64,000 nucleotides of DNA from an uncultured Roseobacter sp. Its GTDB lineage: Bacteria; Pseudomonadota; Alphaproteobacteria; Rhodobacterales; Rhodobacteraceae. Of the stretch, positions 42,490 to 52,129 are shown piece by piece; position 1 is the first letter of the stretch, and the number at the start of each line of letters is the position of its first letter. The position numbers were made by a program, and so were the translations under genes. The DNA is taken from NCBI RefSeq assembly GCF_947493125.1, contig NZ_CANLQB010000006.1:1-64000 (forward strand), read 5' to 3'. Under the pieces are notes generated by a model. It saw nothing but the letters and a program-made list of their open reading frames with translations, was not told where the DNA came from and searched no databases.

Positions 42490-45333
42490 CTACTCCGCCG
42501 CCTCGGCATACTCCTCCATCGGCGGGCAGGTGCAGACCAGATGCCGGTCGCCATAGACATTGTCGACCCGGTTCACCGGCGGCCAGTATTTGTCCACGCG
42601 GAAGGCGCCAGGCGGGAAGCATCCTTCGTCGCGCGTGTAAGGCCGCTCCCAGTCCCCCACCAGGTCCTCAACCGTGTGCGGCGCATGTTTCAGCGGGTTG
42701 TTCTCCGCGTCCATCTCGCCCGCTTCCACCGCCGCGATCTCCGCCCGGATCGCCAGCATCGCATCGCAGAAGCGGTCCAGCTCCGCCTTGGTCTCACTCT
42801 CCGTCGGCTCCACCATCAGCGTCCCCGCCACCGGCCAGCTCATCGTCGGCGCGTGGAAGCCACAATCGATCAGCCGTTTGGCGATATCCTCCACGGTGAT
42901 GCCGGCGCTCTCGGCAAAGGGCCGCACATCGAGGATGCACTCATGCGCCACCCGCCCCGTGGGCCCCTTGTAAAGCACGTCATAGGCCCCGTCCAAGCGC
43001 CGGGCGATGTAATTCGCATTCAGGATCGCCACCCGCGTCGCCTGTGTCAGCCCCTCACCGCCCATCATCAGACAGTAAGCCCAGGAAATCGGCAACAACG
43101 ACGGCGAGCCAAAGGGCGCCGCCGACACGGCCCCCTCCCCGCCATTCGGCTCACCGGGCAGATGCGGCACCAGATGCGCCTTCACCCCGATCGGCCCCAT
43201 GCCGGGGCCACCCCCGCCATGCGGAATGCAAAAGGTCTTGTGCAGATTGAGATGGCTCACATCCCCACCCAGATCGCCGGGGCGGCTCAGCCCCACCATC
43301 GCGTTCATGTTCGCCCCATCGATATAGACCTGCCCGCCGTGGGCGTGGGTGATGCGCGTCACCTCCGTCACCGTCTCCTCGAACACGCCATGGGTCGAGG
43401 GATAGGTGATCATGCAGCCCGCCAGGTTCTCCGAATGCTGCTCCGCCTTGGCGCGGAAATCATCGAGATCGATATCGCCATTCGCGGCTGATTTGACGAC
43501 GACGACCTTCCACCCCACCATCTGCGCCGAGGCCGGGTTCGTGCCATGCGCACTCATCGGAATGAGACAGATGTTGCGATGCCCCTGACCCTGCGCCGCG
43601 TGATAGCCCGCAATCGTCAGCAGCCCCGCATACTCCCCCTGCGCGCCCGAATTCGGCTGCATCGAGATCGCATCATAGCCGGTGATGTCACAGAGCTTCG
43701 CACTCAGATCGGCGATCATCTCCGCATAGCCCTCCGCCTGATCGCCGGGCGCATAAGGGTGGATCAGCGAGAACTCGCGCCAGCTCACCGGCATCATCTC
43801 GGCGGCGGAATTCAGCTTCATCGTGCAGGACCCCAGCGGGATCATCGCCCGGTCCAGCGCCAGGTCCCGATCCGCGAGCCGCCGCATATAGCGCATCATC
43901 TCGGTCTCGGCCCGGTTCATGTGAAAGATCGGGTGGGTCAGGTAGTCGGACGTCCGCAGCATCTCTTCCGGGAAGCGGTAGTCCGGCTTGAAATCCGCAT
44001 CCTTGCGGTCAATCCCGAACGCGCGCCACACGGCTTCCAGCGTCGCAGGCTTACAGCGCTCATCCAGCGTGATCCCGACCCGGTACTCGCCCACAGCCCG
44101 CAGGTTGATCCCCTCGTCCACCGCCGATTTCAGCACCGCCGCCTGCAACGGCCCCACATCCACCGTGATCGTGTCGAAACAGGCCTTCGGGTCCACCTTG
44201 AAGCCCGCCGCCTCCAGCCCCTTGGCCAGCCGCACGGTCTTGCGGTGAATACGCTGCGCGATCGCCTTGAGCCCCTCCGGCCCGTGAAACACCGCATACA
44301 TCGACGCCATCACCGCCAGCAAAGCCTGCGCGGTGCAGACATTCGAGGTCGCCTTCTCCCGCCGGATGTGCTGCTCCCGCGTCTGGAGCGACAACCGATA
44401 CGCCCGGTTGCCATTTGCATCGACCGACACACCCACAATCCGCCCCGGCATCGCGCGCTTCATCGCATCCCGACAGGCTATATAGGCCGCATGGGGCCCG
44501 CCATAGCCCTCCGGCACCCCAAACCGCTGGGTCGAGCCCACGGCGATATCCGCGCCCATGGCCCCGGGTTCCTTCAAGAGCGTCAGCGCCAAAGGATCGG
44601 CAGACACCACGCCAATCGCGCCCTGCGCATGCAGCGCGGCCATATGGTCGGTGAAGTCATGCACATGCCCGTAGGTGCCCGGATACTGGAAGATCGCACC
44701 GAACACGGCAGAGGCATCCATCTTCGCCGGGTTCCCGACAATCACCTCGATCCCCAAAGGTGCGGCCCGCGTCTGCATCACGGCAATGTTCTGCGGATGG
44801 CAATCGCGGTCCACAAAGAACGCGCGGGCCTTCGACGTCGCCACCCGCTGCGCCATGGTCATGGCTTCCGCACAGGCCGTCGCCTCATCGAGCAAGGACG
44901 CGTTCGCAATCTCCAACCCCGTCAGATCGCAGACCATCGTCTGGAAATTCAACAGCGCCTCCAGACGCCCCTGCGAAATCTCGGGCTGATAGGGCGTATA
45001 GGCCGTGTACCACGCCGGGTTCTCCAGAATATTCCGCTGGATCGCCGGCGGCGTGACCGTTCCGTGATAGCCCTGCCCGATGAGCGAGGTCAGCACCCGG
45101 TTCTTTGCCCCCACCTTGCGCAGATGCTCCAGCACCTCGCGCTCCGACATCGCCTTGCCAAAATCGAGCGGCGCCGCCTGCCGAATGCCCGCAGGCAACG
45201 TGTCGTCGATCAGCGCCTCCAGCGAGGACACCCCCACAACCTCCAGCATCTCCGCCATCTCCGCAGGCGAGGGCCCGATGTGGCGCCGGTTGGCAAAATC
45301 ATACGGCAAATACTCGGTTGGCTTATAGACCAT
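42490..45333 (-). CDS. gcvP: Glycine dehydrogenase (decarboxylating), P protein
   Basis: 947 residues from ATG 45333 ([20 protein letters not shown]), full-length single-chain type. Both homologous halves are present. The PLP lysine is in [20 protein letters not shown] in the second half, and the substrate region [17 protein letters not shown] precedes it. It decarboxylates glycine and loads the aminomethyl group onto the lipoyl arm of GcvH. It is the last gene of gcvT-gcvH-gcvP, which is headed by a glycine riboswitch. Confidence 0.97.
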   Translation of the reverse strand: MVYKPTEYLPYDFANRRHIGPSPAEMAEMLEVVGVSSLEALIDDTLPAGIRQAAPLDFGKAMSEREVLEHLRKVGAKNRVLTSLIGQGYHGTVTPPAIQRNILENPAWYTAYTPYQPEISQGRLEALLNFQTMVCDLTGLEIANASLLDEATACAEAMTMAQRVATSKARAFFVDRDCHPQNIAVMQTRAAPLGIEVIVGNPAKMDASAVFGAIFQYPGTYGHVHDFTDHMAALHAQGAIGVVSADPLALTLLKEPGAMGADIAVGSTQRFGVPEGYGGPHAAYIACRDAMKRAMPGRIVGVSVDANGNRAYRLSLQTREQHIRREKATSNVCTAQALLAVMASMYAVFHGPEGLKAIAQRIHRKTVRLAKGLEAAGFKVDPKACFDTITVDVGPLQAAVLKSAVDEGINLRAVGEYRVGITLDERCKPATLEAVWRAFGIDRKDADFKPDYRFPEEMLRTSDYLTHPIFHMNRAETEMMRYMRRLADRDLALDRAMIPLGSCTMKLNSAAEMMPVSWREFSLIHPYAPGDQAEGYAEMIADLSAKLCDITGYDAISMQPNSGAQGEYAGLLTIAGYHAAQGQGHRNICLIPMSAHGTNPASAQMVGWKVVVVKSAANGDIDLDDFRAKAEQHSENLAGCMITYPSTHGVFEETVTEVTRITHAHGGQVYIDGANMNAMVGLSRPGDLGGDVSHLNLHKTFCIPHGGGGPGMGPIGVKAHLVPHLPGEPNGGEGAVSAAPFGSPSLLPISWAYCLMMGGEGLTQATRVAILNANYIARRLDGAYDVLYKGPTGRVAHECILDVRPFAESAGITVEDIAKRLIDCGFHAPTMSWPVAGTLMVEPTESETKAELDRFCDAMLAIRAEIAAVEAGEMDAENNPLKHAPHTVEDLVGDWERPYTRDEGCFPPGAFRVDKYWPPVNRVDNVYGDRHLVCTCPPMEEYAEAAE

Positions 45334-45406
45334 CACTTCGCTCCTTGCGCAGACCTGCGCTTCATTCTTCCCCAAATACTCAAAATCCCCAAGCTCACGA
45401 ACCCGC

Positions 45407-45766
45407 TCAGGCGATGAATTGCTGATACGCCGCTTCATCCATGAACTCGTCCATCTGACCGGCATCGCTGACGCTCATCTTGAAAAACCACGCCTCGCCC
45501 TGCGGGTCGTCATTCACCGCACCCGGATTGTCAGCCAAAGCGCTATTCACCTCGACGATCTCGCCATCCACGGGCGCCAGGATGTCGCTGGCCGCCTTCA
45601 CACTCTCGATCACGACCACCTCGTCGTCCTTGCTCACCGTGGTGCCCTCCTCGGGCAGCTCGATGAAAACCACATCGCCCAATTGCTCCGCCGCATGGGT
45701 CGTGATGCCCACCACCATCACGCCATCTTCCTCGCGCAACCACTCATGTTCTTCCGTGAATTTCAT
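45407..45766 (-). CDS. gcvH: Glycine cleavage system H protein
   Basis: 119 residues from ATG 45766 ([15 protein letters not shown]), preceded by GGAGACAGG. The lipoylated lysine is in [20 protein letters not shown]. The hammerhead fold is complete, ending in [13 protein letters not shown]. It shuttles the aminomethyl group from GcvP to GcvT. It lies between gcvT and gcvP with short gaps (16 and 73 bases) in the riboswitch-controlled operon. Confidence 0.97.
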   Translation of the reverse strand: MKFTEEHEWLREEDGVMVVGITTHAAEQLGDVVFIELPEEGTTVSKDDEVVVIESVKAASDILAPVDGEIVEVNSALADNPGAVNDDPQGEAWFFKMSVSDAGQMDEFMDEAAYQQFIA

Positions 45767-45782
45767 ACCTGTCTCCTGTTGC

Positions 45783-46907
45783 TCATCTCTTGAAATTGGC
45801 TGGCACGAAGGGCAGCGGCACCACATCCACCGGCAACCGCTTGCCCCGCACCTCGCCCCAGACCCGCGTACCCACTTCGGCCTGGGGCCTCGTCACATAA
45901 CCCATGGCGACCGGCCCTTCGACCGACGGGCCATAGCCGCCCGAGGTGACGTTGCCGATCTGCGCACCGCCCTCTGCGGCATCATAAAGCTGCACGCCCT
46001 CCCTCATCGGTGCGCGCCCCTCAGGCCGCAACCCAACGCGCCGCCGCGCCGCGCCCTGCTCAAACAGCTGGTCGATCACATCCGCCCCCGGATAGCCCCC
46101 CGCGCGCGCGCCACCGGCCCGGCGCACCTTCTGGATCGCCCAGGTCAGCCCGGCCTCCACCGGCCCAATCTCGGAATCAATGTCGTGCCCGTAAAGACAC
46201 AGCCCCGCCTCCAGCCGCAGCGAGTCCCGGGCACCGAGCCCAATCGGCGCCACATCGCGTTGCTCCAGCAGCGACCGCACCAGCGTCTCCGCCTCATCGG
46301 CGGCCACTGATATCTCGAAGCCGTCCTCGCCCGTGTAGCCCGACCGCGAGGCCCAGACCGCATGACCGCAGAGGCTCAGATCCGCCACATCCATGAAGCG
46401 CATTTCGGCAGCCCGGGGGTCCAGATCTTCGACCACGGCCGCCACCCCTGGGCCCTGCAGCGCGATCAGTGCCCGATCCGCCAGTTCCGTCACGATGATC
46501 TCCTCCGGCAGACCCGCGCGCATCCGCGCAATATCCGCCGCCTTGCAGGCCGCATTCACCACAACGAACAGCTCCTCGCCCCGCCGCGCGAACATCAGAT
46601 CATCCTCGATCCCGCCCGCCTCATTGGTGAAAAGCCCATAGCGCTGCCGCCCGTCCGCCAGCCCCAGCACATCCATCGGCACAAGCCGCTCAAACGCCAA
46701 AGCCACCGCCTCCCAGGACGGACCCGACAGCATCACCTGCCCCATATGGCTCACATCAAACAACCCGGCCGCTGATCGCGTGTGCAGATGCTCCTTCAGC
46801 ACCCCCATCGGGTACTGCACCGGCATCGAATAGCCGGCAAAGGGCACCATCTTGGCCCTCAGTTCCACATGCAGATCATACAGCGGCGTGATCGCCAAAT
46901 CACTCAT
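45783..46907 (-). CDS. gcvT: Glycine cleavage system T protein (aminomethyltransferase)
   Basis: 374 residues. The N-terminal folate-binding part has LYDLHVELRAKMVPFAGYSM and GLFDVSHMGQVML with the catalytic aspartate region. Other family segments are GGIEDDLMFAR, SRSGYTGEDGFEI and the C-terminal barrel ending in PFVPANFKR. It transfers the methylene group from GcvH to tetrahydrofolate and frees ammonia. It is the first gene of the gcv operon, 70 bases downstream of the end of a tandem glycine riboswitch. Confidence 0.97.
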   Translation of the reverse strand: MSDLAITPLYDLHVELRAKMVPFAGYSMPVQYPMGVLKEHLHTRSAAGLFDVSHMGQVMLSGPSWEAVALAFERLVPMDVLGLADGRQRYGLFTNEAGGIEDDLMFARRGEELFVVVNAACKAADIARMRAGLPEEIIVTELADRALIALQGPGVAAVVEDLDPRAAEMRFMDVADLSLCGHAVWASRSGYTGEDGFEISVAADEAETLVRSLLEQRDVAPIGLGARDSLRLEAGLCLYGHDIDSEIGPVEAGLTWAIQKVRRAGGARAGGYPGADVIDQLFEQGAARRRVGLRPEGRAPMREGVQLYDAAEGGAQIGNVTSGGYGPSVEGPVAMGYVTRPQAEVGTRVWGEVRGKRLPVDVVPLPFVPANFKR

Positions 46908-46977
46908 CCGGCCTCTCTTTCCAGCCGGGTGTGCATGATGGCATCCGGCATCTCGCGTGCGCCCGCACGCTCAAGAT

Positions 46978-47132
46978 GCCCCCTCTGTCTTTTCGCCTGA
47001 GATCGTTATCCCTTCGGCGGGCACCGCGTGGGGCACCTCTCTCCAGAGTGTTTTGTCCCACACGGTCCGGTGGCCTGAGAGTTTCCGGGGCGGTTGCTCC
47101 TTCGGCACCGGCTTTGCAGCCGGTTCTCCCGG
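46978..47132 (-). promoter_or_regulatory. Tandem glycine riboswitch
   Basis: Read on the minus strand, two consecutive aptamers are visible. Aptamer 1 (about 47132-47070) has GGGAGAACCGGC, then GCCGAAGGAGCAACCGCCCC and GGAAACTCTCAGGC. Aptamer 2 (about 47055-46978) has CTCTGGAGAG, then GCCGAAGGGATAACGATCTC and AGGCGAAAAGACAGAGGG. Both contain the conserved GCCGAAGG and CTCAGGC blocks. A short linker joins them. It should switch on gcvT-gcvH-gcvP when glycine is abundant. Confidence 0.93.
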
Positions 47133-47146
47133 GCGGGATGTGGCGA

Positions 47147-47175
47147 CGGTATGCGCAGGCATGCCGCATGGTCAA
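47147..47175 (-). promoter_or_regulatory. Promoter of the gcv operon
   Basis: On the minus strand TTGACC (47175-47170) and ATACCG (47152-47147) are 17 bases apart. Transcription would begin about 7-10 bases further, directly before the first glycine aptamer. Confidence 0.65.
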
Positions 47176-47237
47176 GCCATCTTGTGCCCGCCGCGATCAA
47201 ATGTTTGAGTGCAGCGCAATTCCGCGAAAGACACCGC

Positions 47238-47828
47238 ATGAGCGATCCCTACTTTTTCGGCTACGGCAGCCTGGTGAACACCAAAAGCCACAGCTACCCC
47301 GACCCGCACCCCGCCACGCTGAACGGCTGGCGCCGCGCCTGGGTCGCCACACCCCGCTTCGGTGTGGTCCTGCTGACCGGCGTGCCAACCCCGGGCCACA
47401 GCATCGACGGGCTCATCGCCGCTGTGCCGAATGCCGATTGGGCCGCCCTCGACGCCCGCGAAAGCGGCTACGCCCGCCTGCCCGCGCAGGATGCCATCGC
47501 CCACGCCCACCCCGCCATGCCGGAGATCGCCGTCTACGCCGTGCAGCGCGAACACATGCTGGAACGCAGCAATCAGATGATCCTGCTCAGCTACCTCGAC
47601 GTGGTGGTCCAGGGCTTCCACGAGGTCTTCGGCGAGGCGGGCGTGCAGCGGTTCTTCGAGACCACCGACGGCTGGGACACCCCCATCCTGAACGACCGCG
47701 CCGACCCCCGCTATCCGCGCCATCAACAGCTCACAAAGCGGCAAACCGCCCTGGTCGACGGCCATCTCGACGCGCTATCGGCGCAGGTGAAACAGCGACA
47801 CGAGGCGCCCCTGCCGCCCGAATTCTGA
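47238..47828 (+). CDS. Gamma-glutamylcyclotransferase-like protein
   Basis: 196 residues from ATG 47238 (MSDPYFFGYGSLVN). The signature YFFGYGSLVN of the GGCT/AIG2 fold is at residues 4-13, and the catalytic-type glutamate lies in ALDARESGYARLP. The C-terminal part (SYLDVVVQGFHEVFG, TTDGWDTPIL) is longer than in minimal members. It may cleave gamma-glutamyl amines or glutathione. It is divergent from the gcv riboswitch and its 3' end overlaps the convergent MATE gene by 54 bases. Confidence 0.85.
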   Translation: MSDPYFFGYGSLVNTKSHSYPDPHPATLNGWRRAWVATPRFGVVLLTGVPTPGHSIDGLIAAVPNADWAALDARESGYARLPAQDAIAHAHPAMPEIAVYAVQREHMLERSNQMILLSYLDVVVQGFHEVFGEAGVQRFFETTDGWDTPILNDRADPRYPRHQQLTKRQTALVDGHLDALSAQVKQRHEAPLPPEF

Positions 47829-49175
47829 AGCCGCAACCGGCTCCGCCTCGGCCATGGCCTCGCGCATCACCCGCCGGGCCAGCGCCCAGGCAATGCAGCC
47901 GAAGATCACCCCCGACAGCGCCTGTCCGATCAGCACACCCGAAGGCCCCAAAAGCCACGCGCCCCCCAGCACCAGCGGCACCATGCCCAGCGTGTTCCGC
48001 CCCCAGTTGAGGAAGGTCGAATAAAACGGCCGCCCCATGTTGTTGAAGGCCGCATTGCCTACGAACAGCACGCCATTGAAGAAAAACAGCAGCGACAGCG
48101 GCCCGCAGAACAGGAACACCAGATCCCGCGTCACACCGCTCGCATCGAAGAGGTCCGCAATCGGCCCCCTGAGCGCAAAGAGCACCGCTGACACCAGCGC
48201 AATCACGATCCCCGTGAACAGCACCGCATCATTGAACCCCCGCCGCACCCGCGCATGATCCCGCGCGCCGAAGTTCTGCCCCAGGATCGGCCCCACCGCG
48301 CCCGACAGCGCGAAGATGATCGCAAAGGCCAGCGGCGTCAGCCGCCCCACAATGGCCATCCCCGCCACCGCCGCCTCGCCGAACTGCGCCATGGCCCGCG
48401 TGACAATCGCCTGCCCCACGGGTGTGGCAATCTGGGTCAGGATCGCAGGCGCGGCAATCGCCAGAATCGGCCCCAGATCGCGCAGCATCGGCCCCAGTTG
48501 AGGCCGCCCCAGCCCGCCATAAAACCGCATGATCGGGCGCAGCGCCGTCACCGCAATCGCGATATTCGCCGCCACCGAGGCCAGCGCCGCCCCGGTCAGC
48601 TCCAGCCCGAACCCAAAGATCAGGATCGGGTCCAACACCGCATTCACCAGCCCGCCCCAGATCGTCGACATCATCGCCCGCCGCGCATCCCCATGGGCGC
48701 GCAGGATCGCCCCGCCGATGATCCCGATCATCAGAAACGGCAGCGCAGGCACCGTGATCCGCAGATAGGACAGCGCCAGCTCCGCCGTCTCTCCGCGCGC
48801 ACCCAACAGCGTCACCAGCCATGGCAACTGCGTCCAGACCACAGCCGCAAAACAGACCCCAAAAATTGCGCCGTAGGCCAGCGCATGGGTCTTGCGCGCC
48901 TCCGCCTGCGCGGTATTCCCCTCCCCCAGCGCCCGCGCCACCAAAGCGCCTGCCGCAATCGCCATGCCAATGCCAAACGAGGTGTTGAAAAACAGGATCG
49001 CCGCCGCATAGCCCACCGCCGCGGCCAGCTCTTCCTTGCCCAACATGGCGATGAAAATCATGTCGATGAAATCGACCGCAAAGACCGCCATCAACCCGAT
49101 GGAAAAGGTGCTCGCCATCACGCTGATATGGGCAAAAAGATTGCCTGTCAGGAACTTCGCCCGCGCCTCAGCCAC
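47775..49175 (-). CDS. MATE-family efflux transporter
   Basis: 466 residues with about twelve hydrophobic segments arranged in two similar halves, as in NorM/DinF-type MATE pumps. Typical stretches are FIAMLGKEELAAAVGYAAAI in helix 1-2, GAILRAHGDARRAMMSTIWG in the middle, and GAVGPILGQNFGARDHARVR in the second half. It exports drugs or metabolites using Na+ or H+. The substrate is unknown. The stop lies inside the 3' end of the opposite-strand cyclotransferase gene. Confidence 0.92.
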   Translation of the reverse strand: MAEARAKFLTGNLFAHISVMASTFSIGLMAVFAVDFIDMIFIAMLGKEELAAAVGYAAAILFFNTSFGIGMAIAAGALVARALGEGNTAQAEARKTHALAYGAIFGVCFAAVVWTQLPWLVTLLGARGETAELALSYLRITVPALPFLMIGIIGGAILRAHGDARRAMMSTIWGGLVNAVLDPILIFGFGLELTGAALASVAANIAIAVTALRPIMRFYGGLGRPQLGPMLRDLGPILAIAAPAILTQIATPVGQAIVTRAMAQFGEAAVAGMAIVGRLTPLAFAIIFALSGAVGPILGQNFGARDHARVRRGFNDAVLFTGIVIALVSAVLFALRGPIADLFDASGVTRDLVFLFCGPLSLLFFFNGVLFVGNAAFNNMGRPFYSTFLNWGRNTLGMVPLVLGGAWLLGPSGVLIGQALSGVIFGCIAWALARRVMREAMAEAEPVAASEFGRQGRLVSLFHLRR

Positions 49176-49244
49176 GACCGCACCGCAGCTTCACCCTTCC
49201 AAAAATACTCAAATCCCGCACCAGCCCATATGCGGGACGCGCGC

Positions 49245-50570
49245 TCATCCGCGCGCCTTGACCACCTGCAAGAGCGGCATAAGCGCTGACATATCCGGCC
49301 CGTGCGCTTGCCCCGTCAGCGCCTTGCGCAGCGGCATGAAGAGCCCCCGCCCCTTGCGCCCCGTGGCCTCTTTCACCGCTCCCGTCCAGGCCCCCCAGGT
49401 CTGATCATCAAACGGCCCCTCCGGCAAGAGCGCCATGGCCTCGGCCACGAAGGCCGCGTCCTCGTCGTCAATCACCGGCTCCGCCCCATCGCGCATCATC
49501 GCCCACCAGCCCGCAAGATCGTGCAGCGTGGTGATGTTCTCACGCGTCACCTCCCAGAACTGTGCGGCCTTGTCCTCCGGCACGCCCGCATCGGAAATCG
49601 CGCCCGCGACCTCTGCCAGCGGCAGCCCCGCCAGATACCGCGCGGTGAGCGGAAACAGATCCTGCTCATCGAATTTCGTCGGCGCGGAGCCAAAGCGCGA
49701 GATGTCGAACCCCTCGATCAGCTCCGCCATTTCGCTGCGCAGTTCCACCGGATCGGAGGATCCCAACCGTGCCATCAGGCTCAACAGCGCCATCGGCTGC
49801 ACCCCATGCGCCCGCAGATCGCGCAACGACAGCGTGCCCAGCCGCTTGCTCAGCGCCTCACCCTGTGGCCCGGTCAGCAGCGAGTGATGCGCAAACTCGG
49901 GCACCGTGCCGCCCAACGTCTGAATGATCTGGATCTGCGTCGCCGTGTTGGTCACATGGTCCGAGCCGCGTACCACATGGGTCACGCCCATCTCGGTGTC
50001 ATCGACCACGGAGGCCAGCGTATACAGCACCTGCCCGTCCCCGCGAATGAGCACCGGGTCCGAGACGGAAGCCGCATCAATCGAGATGTCGCCCAGAATA
50101 CCGTCTGCCCACTCGATCCGCTCCTGATCGAGCTTGAACCGCCAGACCCCCGCGCCCCGCTCGGCCCGCAGGGCTTCCTTCTCCGCCTCACTCAACGCCA
50201 GGGCCGCCCGGTCATAAACCGGCGGCTTGCCCATGTTGAGCTGCTTTTTCCGCTTCAGATCCAGCTCCGTCGGCGTCTCGAACGCCTCATAAAACCGGTC
50301 AATCTCCCGCAGGCGGTCCGCAGCCTCCGCATAGCGATCCAGCCGCGCCGACTGCCGCTCCACCCGGTCCCAGTGCAGCCCCAGCCACTCCAGATCCTGC
50401 TTGATCCCGTCGACATACTCTTCCTTGCTGCGCTCCGGATCGGTGTCGTCAATGCGCAGGATGAAGGTGCCGCCCGCTTTGCGCGCGATGAGGTAGTTCA
50501 TCAGCGCGGTGCGCAGGTTGCCGATGTGGATATGGCCGGTGGGGGACGGCGCGAAACGGGTGGTGGTCAT
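49245..50570 (-). CDS. gltX: Glutamate-tRNA ligase
   Basis: 441 residues, a class Ic synthetase. The HIGH motif is SPTGHIHIGNLRTALMNYLI near the N-terminus, and the KMSKS-like loop is EALSKRLGTLSL. The short C-terminal anticodon-binding part fits the smaller of the two GluRS types often seen in alphaproteobacteria. Whether this copy charges tRNA-Glu only or also tRNA-Gln cannot be decided here. It is a single gene, with no close operon partner. Confidence 0.95.
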   Translation of the reverse strand: MTTTRFAPSPTGHIHIGNLRTALMNYLIARKAGGTFILRIDDTDPERSKEEYVDGIKQDLEWLGLHWDRVERQSARLDRYAEAADRLREIDRFYEAFETPTELDLKRKKQLNMGKPPVYDRAALALSEAEKEALRAERGAGVWRFKLDQERIEWADGILGDISIDAASVSDPVLIRGDGQVLYTLASVVDDTEMGVTHVVRGSDHVTNTATQIQIIQTLGGTVPEFAHHSLLTGPQGEALSKRLGTLSLRDLRAHGVQPMALLSLMARLGSSDPVELRSEMAELIEGFDISRFGSAPTKFDEQDLFPLTARYLAGLPLAEVAGAISDAGVPEDKAAQFWEVTRENITTLHDLAGWWAMMRDGAEPVIDDEDAAFVAEAMALLPEGPFDDQTWGAWTGAVKEATGRKGRGLFMPLRKALTGQAHGPDMSALMPLLQVVKARG

Positions 50571-50629
50571 GCATGTCTCCTGTTCCTTCGCGTCCTCTCA
50601 CAGGCGTGCAGATTTGTCCAGCAAGGCGC

Positions 50630-51040
50630 TTATGTGGGATGCACCGGCCAGCGCGTGCCCAGATCGTCGAGCCCCGCGCGAATGAGCCGCTTCAGCACCT
50701 CCAGATCCACATCCTCCAGCTTGTTGACATAGAGACAGGACTTCCCGGTCTTGTGCTTGCCCAGCCTCTCGAGGATCGCGCTGAAATCCGCATATCCCGG
50801 CATGATGTAGACCGAGAGCTTCGCCTTGCGCGGCGCAAAGCCGGTCGCGAAAAACGTCCCCGACCGACCGGAGGCATAGGTGTAGTCATAGGTGCCATAG
50901 CCCAGCATCCCGCCGGACCAGAGCCGCGGGCCCCAGCCCGTCACCTCTCGGAAAAGCCGGTCGAGCACCCCCGCCTCGCGCTGCCGCCGGTCAGGTGTGA
51001 CCGCTGCCAGAAATGTCGCCACATCCACCGCCGCACTCAT
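50630..51040 (-). CDS. DUF1801-domain protein
   Basis: 136 residues from ATG 51040 (MSAAVDVATFLAAVTP). The DUF1801 pattern is visible: helix DRRQREAGVLDRLFREVTGW, strand LWSGGMLGYGTYDYTYASG, ATGFAPRKAKLSVYIMPGYA, and the C-terminal GKSCLYVNKLEDVDLEVLKR. The family is small, cytoplasmic and of unknown function, with an iron-chaperone-like fold in some members. It is divergent from the MBL gene at 51140. Confidence 0.85.
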   Translation of the reverse strand: MSAAVDVATFLAAVTPDRRQREAGVLDRLFREVTGWGPRLWSGGMLGYGTYDYTYASGRSGTFFATGFAPRKAKLSVYIMPGYADFSAILERLGKHKTGKSCLYVNKLEDVDLEVLKRLIRAGLDDLGTRWPVHPT

Positions 51041-51139
51041 CGGGCCACCTCGCAGGAATATGATCGCGCCACTGTTGTTTTTCATGGGCGCATCGCGGAC
51101 CCATACTACCTCAAAGGGTATCCAACAGGAAAAAGGAAA

Positions 51140-52072
51140 ATGATCATGTCCGACCGGATCACTGTCTCCCGCCGCGCTGCTCTCGCGGGCGCCGCTGCTC
51201 TGCCGCTCGCCGCTGCCTCGGGTGTGGCCCGCGCTGCCGCCCCGATAACGGGCCCCAGCATGTCGCCGTTTCACCGCGTCAAGGTCGGTGGCTTTGACGT
51301 GACAACCCTGCTTGCAGGCAGCCGGGCGGTGGAGGGCCCGCACAATATCTTTGGTTTGAACGTGGACGCCGACACCTTCGCCTCGGTCTCGGCAGAGGCG
51401 AACCTGCCCACCGATGCCGCGCAATTCTTCTTCACCCCCACGGTGGTGAACACGGGCGCGGAGCTGGTGATCTTTGACACCGGGCTGTCGGGCGAGGGCA
51501 CCACCGCCGCGCTGGAAGCGGCGGGCTACACCGCCGATCAGATCGACGCGGTGGTGATCACCCATATGCACGGCGACCACATCGGCGGCATGACCCGCGA
51601 GGATGGGTCACTCACCTATCCGAACGCCCGCTACCTCACCGGTCGCGCCGAGTTCGATGCCTGGGCCGCGCAGGACAATGACAACTTCAAAGCCAAGATC
51701 CAACCCTTCGCCGAGCAGTTCGCCTTCCTCGACGACGGCGGCTCCGTGACCTCAGGCCTCACCGCCATGGCCGCCTTCGGGCACACGCCGGGCCATATGG
51801 TCTACATGGTCGAGGACGGCGGCACCCAGCTGGTGATCGGCGCGGATTTCGCCAATCACTATGTCTGGTCACTGGCGCACCCGGACTGGGAGGTGAAATT
51901 CGACATGGACAAACCCGCCGCCGCAGCAACCCGCCGGCGCCTGCTCGACATGATGGCCGCAGACAAGACCGCGTTCGTGGGCTATCACATGCCCTGGCCG
52001 GGGATCGGCTATGTCGAGACGGCGGGCGAAGGCTTTGCCTATGTGCCACACAGCTATCAGCTGATGCTATAG
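51140..52072 (+). CDS. Exported metallo-beta-lactamase-fold hydrolase
   Basis: 310 residues from ATG 51140, preceded by AAAGGAAA; ATG 51146 is an equal alternative. A twin-arginine-type signal (SRRAALAGAAALPLAAASG) predicts Tat export. The metal site is THMHGDHIGG (about residue 140), with further ligands in FGHTPGHMVYM, GADFANHY and VGYHMPWPG. The fold suggests a hydrolase such as a lactonase or phosphodiesterase; the substrate is unknown. A hairpin at 52081-52129 follows the stop codon. Confidence 0.9.
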   Translation: MIMSDRITVSRRAALAGAAALPLAAASGVARAAAPITGPSMSPFHRVKVGGFDVTTLLAGSRAVEGPHNIFGLNVDADTFASVSAEANLPTDAAQFFFTPTVVNTGAELVIFDTGLSGEGTTAALEAAGYTADQIDAVVITHMHGDHIGGMTREDGSLTYPNARYLTGRAEFDAWAAQDNDNFKAKIQPFAEQFAFLDDGGSVTSGLTAMAAFGHTPGHMVYMVEDGGTQLVIGADFANHYVWSLAHPDWEVKFDMDKPAAAATRRRLLDMMAADKTAFVGYHMPWPGIGYVETAGEGFAYVPHSYQLML

Positions 52073-52080
52073 GGTGATGC

Positions 52081-52129
52081 GGGGCGGCGGCCTGAAAGCC
52101 CGCCGAACCTGCCGGTTCAGAGCCGCCCC
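52081..52129. terminator. Hairpin between convergent genes
   Basis: GGGGCGGC (52081-52088) and GCCGCCCC (52122-52129) form an 8-bp stem. Inside are GGCCTGAAAGCCC and GAACC-TGCC-GGTTC hairpins. It lies between the convergent MBL and esterase genes and reaches into the end of the latter. There is no U-tract. The inner motif recurs at 53006 on the other side of the esterase gene. Confidence 0.45.

Noticed and set aside
42420-42560. ATG with a strong AGGAGGAG ribosome site upstream of a plus-strand frame
   Set aside because: The frame runs on into sequence antisense to gcvP without stop or domain, and a hairpin lies inside its first codons. The site is probably fortuitous.
43546-45417. A 623-codon frame on the plus strand
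   Set aside because: It is antisense to gcvP and has no recognisable domain.
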